NCBI RefSeq assembly: GCF_018143015.1
Contig: NC_054741.1
Span: forward strand, 42,744,092-42,808,091
Source: Lytechinus variegatus
Taxonomy: Eukaryota > Echinodermata > Echinoidea > Temnopleuroida > Toxopneustidae
Length of the DNA stretch: 64,000 nt
Reading direction: 5' to 3'
The position numbers and the translations under genes are program-made. The notes below the pieces were generated by a model. That model worked only from the letters and a program-made list of their open reading frames with translations. It was not told the origin of the DNA and searched no databases. Shown piece by piece: positions 32,395-43,720 of this stretch (position 1 is the stretch's first letter; the number at the start of each line of letters is the position of its first letter).

Positions 32395-35300
32395 TAGTAG
32401 ACTTGTTAAGAGGTTGAACGCTGCATTTTTTAGTACAAATGTCCCACTTGGCACAAATGTTCCTTGAGTCAAAAGAAAAAGATTCATCCAAAGAGACACG
32501 CTGTATCTATGCAAATAAGCAAGTAATTTGCATAAATTTGCATATTATGTCGATATAGTATAAACAAGTAATTTAGAATATATATTTCACCAGAACTGCC
32601 CTAAAATTGGAAATAAAGACTTAGGGTAAGACAGGGAAGAAAATTGTCATAAAATAATTGGGATATCCTTGTTTATTATTATCTAATTTACATAAATTAT
32701 GCAAATTATAATTTGAAAAGAGTATTTTTTCAAGAATCCTGAACTGTTTTATAAATAACAGCAATTAACACAAAATGTAAACATTCTACATGAAAGAGAA
32801 TATATTAGCGAAAAGATCGATATGCTTCATGACAGTATTATAGTGTCTTAATTTGCTTAGAAAGAGGGCAAATATGTCAAAATGTATGACATGATCTTGC
32901 GCTAAAACAAGACCAAAACAAACTCTATGTCACAGTCACACTCACGAATCGGACAATAAAGCGATCAATGGTATGTCATTCGAGATAACACAATCTCAAC
33001 ACAATAGCTTCCATCGGCTTCTCGTATCGCTTTTGTTGGTGTGTCTGCCACACTGTAATCTATGATATATACGGGCAAAATGCATTTCGGTATCGGTAAA
33101 ACACTATTAATTTCGTTTTTTGTTTCTACTTCGTTTCTCTTGGAAAATTTACAGGAGACATTGCTTTGCAGGTTACTGCTTAAATGAAGCTCTGGCACAT
33201 GAATCATGACGAATGCACCCCACCTCAATCCATATACTAACTTTGTTAAAAATATATATCTTTTGGAGACCCCAAAGTGGCAAAACTGCATCTCCCCAGC
33301 ATTCCCGCTACTTTACAAAACCAGTTTGACTTGTATTATCGACTAGGAAAACACAGATGTATGGGACATCAGACAACATGATTCCTGAAAAAAAATTATT
33401 ACTATTATTATTATTATTATTATTGTTCTGCCGTTTGTAATAGTGCTCCAGCACAGTAAAGGCTATAACCCAACAGGAGCATGCCTAGGATACCCTTTCC
33501 CTTTTTGGTTTTATGTATTAAAAAATAGTGTATTGTCTTTAGAACTCTTAAAAGATTACTTTTGTTTGTATTGATACCTTGGAATAGATTGAGGAGAAAC
33601 TCTTCAACTGACATGTAGAGGAGCTGTGGTAAATTGAAGAACAGCCACACGGCCCTTTATTGATTCCACTCTATGTTGAATTTTAATATTTTGAGAGCCC
33701 AATCGGAAGATACATTTCTACTACACACAGTAAAGCCTCCTTGCGTTCTCCTCTTGAAAAAAAAAAACATTGAAGGCATTGTTTTTATACATCATAAAAT
33801 AAGTTCGTGTACGTGACGGTGGCCTGTCGAATTTGCCAAAACCGTTTATTTTGTTTTGACAATATATATTTAGAATATATATGAAGCCCTCATCTGGAAA
33901 AGGGCACTTATTAAAGGCAGCATCTACATTATATAGAGGAGGCCTTAGCCTTAATAATATTAATATAGATAAATATGAAATATAGAAATAAAAGCTGCTT
34001 TATTATACCAAAAACGCAATTTACCTTGCCGGTGGCTTTTAAACACGATATTTTTTTTTTTAGTGTCGAAATACAGAGAGGGGATGGAGTTAGTTGGGAG
34101 GGCTACTGTGGACGTAGGCTTAAATAAACAAAAAAAAAACTTCAGGAAACATGTTAACTGATGTCTCATACATCTGTCTTTTCCAAGTCGATAATACAAG
34201 TCAAACTGGTTTTGTAAAGTAGGGGGAATGCAGTTTTGCCGCTTTGGGGTCTCCAAAAGACATATATTTTAACAAAGTTAAAATATGGATTTAGGTGGGG
34301 TACATTCGCAATGATTCATGTGCCAGAGCTTCTTTTAAGCAGTAACCTGCAAAGCAATGTCTCCTGTAAATTTTCCAAGAGAAACGAAGTAGAAACAAAA
34401 AACAAAATTAATAGTGTTTTACCAATACCGAAATGCATTTTGCCCGTATGTATCATAGATTACAGTGTGGCAGACACACCAACAAAAGCGATACGAGAAG
34501 CCGATGGAAGCTATTGTGTTGAGATTGTGTTATCTCGAATGACATACCATTGATCGCTTTATTCGTGAGTGTGACTGTGACATAGAGGTTGTTTTGGTCT
34601 CGTTTTAGCGCAATATCACGTCATACATTTTAGTCCAGTAGACGGTCTCATAGGCCATGTACAAGACCTGGAAAAGTTGTTAAGTACAAGGTTTTTTTGT
34701 TGATTCGTGTTCTAGATGGGCATTGAAGTAAATTCAGCTTGGTTGCCACCTTGGCAACCTTGAGCAATTTTTTTAATTAGCCTAATTAGCATAATCATCT
34801 AATTAGCATATGCACGATATGTAATATACTAGTTCTCTTAAACCAGAAAGACTAAAAACATAAGCAATATAATTTTTCTAAGAGGTCCTGTGACATTGAA
34901 TCCATGCATAATAATATTTTTAATATCTAAGATATGCAATTTTCGCAATCAGCCTAATTAGCATAATTAGCTAATTAGCATAAGTGTAATACACTGTATA
35001 TATGTATTTGTGGATGTCTATCCAGAAAATTTCCAATACGTAAATAATACAACCCTTTTATGGTTTTCTATAGCGAGGAATTCATTTATGACATTATTTT
35101 TCCATTTTAACCAATTTAATCGCTGCAATTAGCATAATTAGCATATTGCACTAATTAACATATATGTGTGTAATAAAATGCATATTTCTTTGTCATTTCA
35201 TATCGAGAATGTCCAAAAAAATGAATAATACAGCTGCAGCTATCTTATGGTTTTTTATGGCGAGGAATTCATTTATGACATTATTTTTCCATTTCAACCA

Positions 35301-36050
35301 ATGCAGTTGCTGTAATTAGCATAATCAACCTAATGCACTAATTAACATATACACATAGATTTATTTGTCAAAATACTACAACAGCCTGAAAGCATAAATA
35401 ATACAGCTATCCTATGGTATTATTCTATGAGGAATTCTTTTGTGAAATTATTTTTCCGGTTTAAAAAATGTTATTTATAATTAGCGTAATTAGCGTAATT
35501 AGCATAATGCGTTAATTAACCTATGAGCAATATTTTACATATGAATATACATTCCTTTGTCATTTTTTATCAAGAATGCCAGAAAACAGGAATAGTACAG
35601 CTCTCCGATGATTTCCTATGACTAGGAATTCACTTATGACATTATTTTTACCTTTTACCAATGTAATTTGCGTAATTAGCATAATACACTAATTAACATA
35701 TATATATTCCTTTTTCATTTTATATTGAGAAAGCCTGAAAACAAACAATTACAGCTATCCAATTGTTTTCTTTGATGAAGAATTCTTTTGTGACATTATT
35801 GTCCCCGTTTCACAAATGTTATTGTGTAATTAGTGCAATCAGTATACTGCGCTAATTAACATAATAAACAATATAATTACAATATATATATTTATATTCC
35901 TTTGTCATTTTATAATAAAAAAATGTCAAAAATATGAATAATACAGCTATTTCATAGTTTTCTATGACGAGGAATTCATTTATGATATCGTATTTCACTT
36001 TAAACAATGTTAATGGTGTAATTAGCTTTATTGGCATAATGAGCTAATCA
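32395..36050. repeat. left arm of foldback transposon
   Basis: 32395-32883 pairs with 38735-39223. 34627-36050 pairs with about 37290-38734. The inner part is a tandem array whose unit carries TTAGCATAATTAGC-like motifs and GAGGAATTCATTTATGACAT. Unit markers fall near 35088, 35262, 35430, 35625, 35777 and 35970. Confidence 0.9.
32884..34626. mobile_element. 1.7-kb inverted-repeat element inserted in the left foldback arm
   Basis: The ends read GTATGACATGATCTTGCGCT and the complement of GTATGACGTGATATTGCGCT. The arms are inverted over about 490 bp each (32884-33385 and 34140-34626). Both arms encode nearly the same peptide of roughly 105 residues, ending TPTKAIREADGSYCVEIV and SRMTYH (minus 32965-33291, plus 34236-34553). 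The spacer (33386-34139) is AT-rich, with an ATT microsatellite near 33400-33424. Host arm sequence flanks it (GTCAAAAT left, ATTTTAGTCC right). No transposase motif is recognised. Confidence 0.8.
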
Positions 36051-36908
36051 AAGTGGAACGCCTCTGGCTTTCTCGCCTGCATTAAGCGATTTTATATAGC
36101 AGCAGTTTTGACTATGAAAACAGGTATTGCATAAAATATTCACGTAAGAACAATTCATATGACGCCCATTGATCCAAAATGGTCTTAGACCATCATCAAA
36201 TTACCTAACATGTGTGCAAAACAATCCTTCATCCTTGATTACCCACATGTTTGTTTCATGAACTAGATCCATAAACTTTCTAAGATATGATGCCAAGTTA
36301 AAAAATACCCCTAACATGGCCAAAGTTCATTGACCTTACCTTTGATCTTGGTCTGACATGCGCACAGGATATACAGGGATAGGCCTACATGGTTGCATTT
36401 ACATGTGTATGTCCAAGTTCTATTTACATGTGGATCCATTAACTTTTAAAGTTATGACAATTCCACAAATACCCCAACTTGGCCAAAGTTTATTGACGCA
36501 AAGTGACCTTTGACCTAGATCATGTGACCTGAAACTCAAACAGAATATTCAGGATTACTTGATTACCCTTATGTTTAAGTTTCGTGAACTAGGTCCATAA
36601 ACTTTTTATGTTAAGACGACATTTCAAAAACTTATCCTTGGTTAAAATTTCGATATGTATTCCCCCAAGAGTTAATTGGCCGTAAATGGCCATTGACCTT
36701 AGTCATGCGACCTGAAACTAAGGCAAGATGTAAGTAATGCTTGATTACTTTATGTCCCAGTTTCATGAACTATCTTCATATTCTTTCTAAGTTATAATGA
36801 CATTGACGTTGCTTGATGTATATGATATCAATGTTGACGACGCTGCCATCGCCGCCACTGTCGGAAAAGCGGCACCTATAGTTTCCCTCTGCTATGCAGG
36901 CGAGACAA
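36051..36908 (+). repeat. element X, copy c (in foldback loop)
   Basis: Starts AAGTGGAACGCCTCTGGC and ends GCAGGCGAGACAA, with 4-5 diverged monomers between. It is more diverged than copies a and b, and its terminal hairpin is partly lost. It interrupts a tandem unit of the foldback array, which resumes at about 36909. Confidence 0.85.
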
Positions 36909-39223
36909 TAACTTCAGTGACAACGAAATATATGTATTGCACCTGTATTTTAATTACCACTAACCATAGGACAGCTGTATTTTTCATGTTTTCAGGCACA
37001 CTTGATATAAACTAACATAGAAAAAAAATGAAAATCCATAATTTATTGTTCGAAATAGACATGAAATGAAAATTTGGTTTGCCCAATTGATCGTGGGCCC
37101 GGCAGCCGCTGAGCAGGGCCAGATCGACGAGGCTCTATCCCTTTAATCGTTGAACGTCAAACAGGGTAGCAGTAACTCCCATCTTTTAACGTCTTTGGTC
37201 TGACGCGGCCGGGGTTTGAACCCCTGACCTCCCGGTTGTGAGACGGACGCTCTACCAACTGAGCCAACACACTGGTCATAGGAATATATACTTGATATAT
37301 TGCACATAGATATTAATTAGTGCATTGTGCCAGTAATTCTTAATGGTTAAAATGGAAAATTACTGTCATGAATGAATTCATCAACATAGAAAACATTAGA
37401 AGAGCTGTATTATATGTTTTCAGGCCGATGTAGACAGTACTTTGACACAAAAAATTATTTATTGTAAATATATATTAATTAGTGCATTATGTATATTAAG
37501 CTAATTATAATAACAATAACATTGTTTAAAGGAAAAGATAATGTCACAAAAGAATTCCTCATCGAAAACTATAGGATAGCTGTATTATTCATGTTATCGG
37601 GAATTCTCACTCAGTATAAAATGACAAAGGAATATATATATTGCACATTATGTTAATTAGCGCATTATACTAATTATACTAATTACGACAATTACATTGG
37701 TATAAATGGGAAAAAATAACGTCAGAAATTAATTCCTCGTCGTAGAAAACCATGTGATAGATGTATTATTCATGTATTCGGGCATTTTTTTTATATAAAA
37801 TGACAAATGAATATATGTATTGCACATATATGTTAATTAGCGCATTATGCTAATTATACTAATTACGACAATTACATTGGCAAAAGGGGGAAAAAATAAT
37901 GTCAGAAATTAATTCCTCATCATAGAAAACCATGGGATAGCTGTTTTATTTATGTATTTGGCTTTTTCGATAAAATGACAAAGGAATGTACATAGGCCTA
38001 TTGCACATACACTGTATGTGGTAATTAGCGCATTGTGCTAATTATGCTAATTACGACAATTACATTGGTAAGAAGGGAAAAATAATGTCATAAATGAATT
38101 CCTCGCCATAGAAAACAAGCATAGGGTAGATTATTAATCATGTTTTCATACATTCTCGATATGAAATGACAAAGAAATATATATCTTTATATGTATTACA
38201 CATATACATGTGTATGTGTTAATTAGTGCATTATGCTAATTAATTTAATTACAGCAATGACTTTGGTTAAAATTGAAAAATAATGTCATAAATGAATTCC
38301 TCGCTATAGAAAACCCCCAAAAAGATGCATTATCTACATATTGGGCATTTTTCGGATAGACATCCACAAATACGTATATATTACACTTATGCTAATTAGC
38401 TCATTATGCTAATTAAGCTGATTACGATAATTGCATGACTTAGATATTTAAATTATTGCTATAAATCGATTCCTCGTCACAGGACCTCTTAGTAAAACGA
38501 CATTATTTATGTTTTTTAATCCTTCTGGTTTAAGAGAAGTAGCATATTACATATCGTAATATGCTAATTAGATGATTATGCTAATTAGGCTAATTAAATA
38601 AAATGCTCAAGGTTGCCAAGGTGGCAACCAAGCTGAATTTACTTCAATACCCATCTAGAATGCAAATCAACAAAAAAACCTTGTACTTAACAACTTTTCC
38701 AGGTATGAAAAATATCTACTGGACTATTTTGACATATTTGCCCTCTTTCTAAGCAAATTAAGACAATAATACTGTCATGAAGCATATCGATGTTTCCGCT
38801 AATATATTCTCTTTCATGTAGAATGTTTACATTTTGTATTAATTGCTGTTATTTATAAAACAGTTCAGGATTCTTGAAAAAATACTCTGTTTTAAATTAT
38901 AATTTGCATAATTTATGTAAATTTGGTAATAATAAACAAGGATATCCCAATTATTTTATGACAATTTTTCTTCCCTGTCTTACCCTAAGTCTTTATTTCC
39001 AATTTTAGGGCAGTTCTGGTGAAATATATATTCTAAATTACTTGTTTATACTATATCGACATAATATGCAAATTTATGCAAATTACTTGCTTATTTGCAT
39101 AGATACAGCGTGTCTCTTTGGATGAATCTTTTTCTTTTGACTCAAGGAACATTTGTGCCAAGTGGGACATTTGTACTCAAAAATGCAGCGTTCACCCTTT
39201 TTTTGCAGTTAACAAGTCTACTA
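36909..39223. repeat. right arm of foldback transposon
   Basis: Inverted counterpart of the left arm. Unit markers (TGAATTCCTC-type) fall near 37365, 37530, 37707, 37888, 38068, 38273 and 38450. Unique sequence then runs from about 38590 to the tip at 39223. A SINE interrupts it at 37080-37275. Confidence 0.88.
37080..37275 (-). mobile_element. Val-tRNA-like SINE (family B)
   Basis: On the minus strand: GTGTTGGCTCAGTTGGTAGA (A box), an anticodon-loop-like CTCACAA, and the B box GGGGTTCAAACCCC. A body with AAAGACGTTAAAAGATGGGA and TTAAAGGGATAGAGCC follows. The acceptor ends do not pair, so it is a SINE head and not a functional tRNA. Confidence 0.85.
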
Positions 39224-40385
39224 AAGAGGAAGAGTGTGCATTGATCAGATTTTTGTCCTGCGCAACATTATTGAGCAATGCACAGAATGGCAAAGGCAGT
39301 TCTACATTAATTTTGTAGACTTCAAAAAGGCCTTTGACAGTTTACACAGAGACAGCTTATGGAGAATTTTGCATAGTTATGGCATTCCCAAGCCTGTAGT
39401 AGCTATTATCAAGAGCTTCTACAAAACAATTTAATTTGCAGGGTTGGGAATAGTGACTTAAGTTTCCTAGTGAAAACTGGAGTGAGACAAGGTTGGGCTA
39501 TGTCTGCATTACTGTTCAACCTGGCCATTGATTTGGTAATGAGCGAGGCTACTGCAGATCAGAAAAGGGGTATTAGGTGTTCACTCTTTTCAACACTTGA
39601 AGACTTTGCAGGTGATCTAGCTCTGGTGTCTCATACTCACCGGCACATGCAGGAGAAGACGTCCCGCCTTACAAGCTTTGCACATCAAATTGGGCCGAGG
39701 ATCAATCAGAAGAAACTGAAGTAATGACACTCAATGTTGAAAACCCCTCAAATATACAAGCCAAAGGCAAAGACCTTCCAACAACAGATAAATTCACATA
39801 CCTTGGAAGTATTGTAACACATGATGGACGTGCAGGAGTAGATATAATGAAAGAACATAATGAATGCTTGAACAATCAAGGACTGCATTCTCTATGCTGA
39901 ATCCTATTTGGAAGTCACAACAGTTGAGTATCAAAACCAAACTAAAGATTTATCAAAGTTGCGTCCTTTCAACTCTCTTGTATTAATGCTGGAGAATTAC
40001 AAATGAAAGACCTTTATAAGGTATCAGTTTTCCACAACAAATCTCTAAGGAAAATATGTCGCATTTTTTGGCCGAATATAATATCAAACGAAGAACTATA
40101 TGATAGATGCCAACTGGGATGCATGGAAGGCATTATACAAAGACGCTGGAGCTAGATTGGCCATGTGCTAAGAAAGCAGGATGGTAGCATTACCAAAATG
40201 GCACTTTATTGGACTCCAGAAGGGAAGAGGAAGAGGGGGAGACCCAAGAACACCTGGAGGACTGTAGAGAGAGAAACAAGGGACCTGACCTGCACCTGGA
40301 GGATACTACAGTGCCTGGCTTTGGACAAAGTGGAGTGGAGGACTTTTCTTGCTGCCCTACATGCCCATCCAGCATAATGGGCAGT
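39224..40385 (+). pseudogene. RTE-like LINE, 3' part (RT and C-terminus)
   Basis: Continuation of 30661-32394 after the foldback insertion. It holds IDQIFVLRNIIEQCTEWQ, INFVDFKKAFDSLHRDSLWR, VKTGVRQGWAMSALLFNLAI, a decayed active site (DFAGDLALVSHT), FTYLGSIVTHDGR, GHVLRKQDGS and TPEGKRKRGRPKNTWR, which is the hallmark RTE C-terminus. It ends near a short AGTAAGTAAG repeat at about 40383. Several frameshifts and stops are present. Confidence 0.9.
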
Positions 40386-40464
40386 AAGTAAGCTGACTTA
40401 CGGTTGCAGAAATAGGTGTCATTTGAGAGTCTTGCATGTAAACTTTAACGTTGACCAGAAAAAA

Positions 40465-41528
40465 ACAAGTGGAGCGCCTCTGGCAGTCTTACCTGCATCA
40501 CGCTATTCAATATAGCAGTAGCGCTGACTTTGAAAACTACAATATAATTATTCACAAGAAACACCATTCATAATGATACAATACATTCATTAACAATAAA
40601 TGACATTTGACCTTGATCATGCGACCTAAGACTTGTCGGTGATACTTGATTACACCTACATCCACATCTTATAAACTATATCTATAAACTTATAAACAGC
40701 AATCTAATAATTACTTCCGAAATGGCCAAAGTTCAATGACCTTAAATGACCATTGAGTTTGGTCAAGTGGCCAGAAACTCGCATGAGATGTTCAGGGATC
40801 TACTTGATTACTCTTATGTCCAAGTTTTATAAACTAGATCCATGCACTTTCAGAGTTATGATGGTTATTCAACAAATACCCCCAATATGGCCAATGTCCA
40901 TTGACCTTTGACCTTGGTCATGTGACCTGAAACCTGCACAGGATATTCCGTGATACTTGATTACTCTTATGTCCAAGTTCTATAAACTAGACTAATACAT
41001 TTACAGTTATAATTGTAATTCAACAAATAGCCCCAACATGGCCAAAGCTCATTAACCTTTGACCTTGATTGTGACCTGAAACTCACACAGGAATTTAAGG
41101 GATACCTGATTACTCATATGTCCAAGTTTCATGATTCAGATCCATAAACTATCATTTTATGATGGTAATTCAACAGATACCCGAGGTCAACATGGCCAAA
41201 GTTCACTGACCTTTGACCTTGGTCATGTGACTTGATATTCTCACAGGATGTTCAATGATACTTGATTACTATTATGTCCAATTTTAATGAACTAGACCAA
41301 TAAATATTCATAGTTATGATGGTAATTAAACAAATACCCCAACTTGGTCAAATTAATTGACCTTAAATTTCCTTTGACCTTGGTCATGTGACCTGAGACT
41401 CGCACAGGATGTTTAGTGATACTTGATTACTCTCATGTCCAAGTTCTATGAACAAGACCAATACACTTACAGAGTTATGATTGTTATTCAACAAATACCC
41501 CAACATGGCCAAAGTTCATTGACCTTAC
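40465..41528 (+). repeat. element X, copy d (right end missing)
   Basis: Starts ACAAGTGGAGCGCCTCTGGC and contains about six diverged monomers. It is cut off within GTTCATTGACCTTAC by the 3' end of an inverted LINE. The expected right end does not resume beyond that LINE. Confidence 0.88.
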
Positions 41529-42590
41529 ATTTCATTTCATTTATTTCATTTTCGACAGAATATAAATCAAATAAATACAATCATAACAAGTCAACATCAT
41601 AAAAAAATATACAAATGTTATAAAATCAACTTGAGAAAGACATGTTGTAAGAAAGAAAGTTACATACAAAATAATCATGTGTACAGGATTTGTGATTTAT
41701 AATTTGTGAAAATGGAGGATCCCACTAAAAAGCTAAGCTTGCATATTGTGGACTCCTCAAAAATCACAAACGAGAAATCAATTTTATATTTACAAATCAA
41801 AATCGAAACCAAGATAGCCAACAGTAGACATTATTAAAAGAAAATATCTAATAACCAAAATATACGAAAATTACGGAAAAAACTCAGGAATGAAAACTAT
41901 GGAAAGAAAGCGGATGAATGAGAGAGGGAGAGAAGGGGGGTGAGGAATGAATGTGAGAACTGCATATGAACTAGGCCTACAGACAGAGGAGTGTAGACAA
42001 ACAGAAGCAAAGTAGCGCATGAGTGAAAAGGAACGGTGAATAAAGATAAAAATCTGTGATGATGTATCTCTTAGACGTGATTATAGGATTTCTGTAAGAA
42101 AGATTTTAACTTTCTTTTGGAAAGTGTACAGAGAGGGGGAATTTTTTAAGTCGTTATGAAGGGAATTCCAAAATTTTGGGCCTTCATAAATGAAAGTATT
42201 TTTGGCTTTGAACGTCCTGAAAAGCGGTAAATGGAATTCATCTGATTGCCTAGTTGGGTATTTATGAATGCTCTCATTTTTATGAAACATGTCATGAAAA
42301 ACAATGGGTAAATTATTGCTATCATATTAATACATAAACTGACCTAGTTGAAATTAATATAAATCCCTAATTTTTAAAATCTTGTTTTAAAAATTAAAGA
42401 ATTAGTATGAGAGCGTATTGGAGCATTGCAAATAATCCGGAAAACCTTCTTTTGCAGTATAAAAATCTTTTCTATCAATGTTTGATGGGTATTACCCCAA
42501 ATCAAGAGACCGTAATTCAGGTATGGCAAAATCAATGACGAATAAAGCATAAATAATGAGGATTCTGGTAAAAGAAATTTCATTGTCATT
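41529..42590 (-). mobile_element. CR1/Jockey-like LINE, strongly 5'-truncated
   Basis: Minus-strand copy of the same family as 1-1829. It has a GAAAT tail at 41529-41551, a 3' UTR to about 42080, then RT C-terminal coding (YPTRQSDEFHLPLFRTF near 42240 and LPYLNYGLLIWGNTHQ near 42520). It is interrupted once near 42330 and ends at KFLLPESSLF (about 42590). Truncation at the 5' side is typical of target-primed reverse transcription. Confidence 0.88.
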
Positions 42591-42933
42591 GATCATCATT
42601 TGAAAGGAATAAGCGGTAACTGCGGTCTAAGGTATAATATTTCTGAATTTTAAACATTTTTTCGTAAATATGGATGTGATTTCTTTTTTTCATAATGTGA
42701 CAATTTATTTAAAAAAAAACGATCGGAAATTCGGGTTTCCGCCGAATATTAGATCTAACGTTACTGCTAATACGTTGTCTGTACGTACGGGCCTCCAAGC
42801 TCTTCAGTCTATGTATTGGTGAGTGAGCCAACGCAGTTCCGCGGAACAACCAAAATACAGAGACTGAAGCTTTTGGTCTAATCAGCAATTACCTTTTGAC
42901 ATTCCGAGACTCACTGTGACGCCTAAAACTTAA
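42591..42933. other. no recognisable gene; small inverted repeat
   Basis: AT-rich sequence. A short inverted pair (CTTCAGTCTATGTATTGG near 42800 and CCAAAATACAGAGACTGAAG near 42850) could form a hairpin. No function supported. Confidence 0.4.
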
Positions 42934-43720
42934 ACAAGTGGAATGCCTCTGGCCGTCTCACCTGCATCACGCAGTTCAATATAGCAGCAGTGCTGACTTT
43001 GAAAACTACTCTAACTCGCACAAGATGTTCAGTGATACATGGTTACTATTATGTCCACTTTTTATGAACTAGACCAATAAACTTACAGAGATATGATTGT
43101 TATTCAACAAAAAACACCAACATGGCCAAAGTTAATTGACCTTACATGACCTTTGACCTTGATTGTGTGACCTGAAACTCACACAGGATGTTCAGTGATA
43201 CTTGATTACTGTAATGTCCAAGTTTCATGAATCAGATCCATAAACTTTCAAAGTTATGATGGTAATTCAACAGATACCCCCAATTCGGCCAAAGTTCATT
43301 GACCCTAAATGACCTTTGACCTTAATCATGAGACCTGAAACTTGCACAAAATGTTCAGTGATGCTTGATTACTATTATGTCCAAGTTTCATGAATCAGAT
43401 CCATAAACTTTCAAAGTTATGATGGGAATTCAACAGATACCCCCAATTCGGCCAAAGTTCATTGACCCTAAATGACCTTTGACCTTGGTCATGTGACATA
43501 AAACTCATGCAGGATGTTCAGTGATACTTGATTAACCTTATGTCCAAGTTTCATGAACTAGGTCCATATACTTTCTAAGTTATGACATTATTTCAAAAAC
43601 TTAACCTCAGGTTAAGATTTTGATGTTGATTCCTCCAAAATGGTCTAAGTTCATTGACCCTAAATGACCTTTGACCTTGGTCATGTGACATGAAACTCTA
43701 ATAGGATGTTCAGCAATACT
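42934..43720 (+). repeat. element X, copy e (right end missing)
   Basis: Starts ACAAGTGGAATGCCTCTGG and contains about five monomers very similar to copies a and b. It is cut off after CAGCAATACT, where an inverted LINE tail begins. Confidence 0.9.

Larger units (their letters stand above)
32395..39223. mobile_element. 6.8-kb foldback transposon with arms of about 1.9 kb
   Basis: The tips TAGTAGACTTGTTAA (32395-32409) and its complement (39209-39223) are flanked by AAG on both sides (32392-32394 and 39224-39226). Deleting the element and one AAG restores the RTE reading frame. The arms are inverted copies over about 0.5 kb of unique sequence plus about 1.4 kb of 170-195-bp tandem units. The left arm is interrupted by another element (32884-34626). 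The loop region holds an element X copy and a SINE. No transposase was found. Sea-urchin TU elements are known foldback transposons of comparable modular design. Whether this is one of them cannot be decided here. Confidence 0.9.

Noticed and set aside
37190..37275. Apparent Val-tRNA gene on the minus strand
   Set aside because: A and B boxes and a CAC anticodon loop are visible, but the acceptor stem does not pair and a typical SINE body follows. Called a SINE.
34764..38600. Regularly spaced AT-rich repeats resembling a CRISPR array
   Set aside because: The units are 170-195 bp, imperfect and mirrored on both strands around a centre in a eukaryotic foldback element. There are no short identical repeats with unique spacers.
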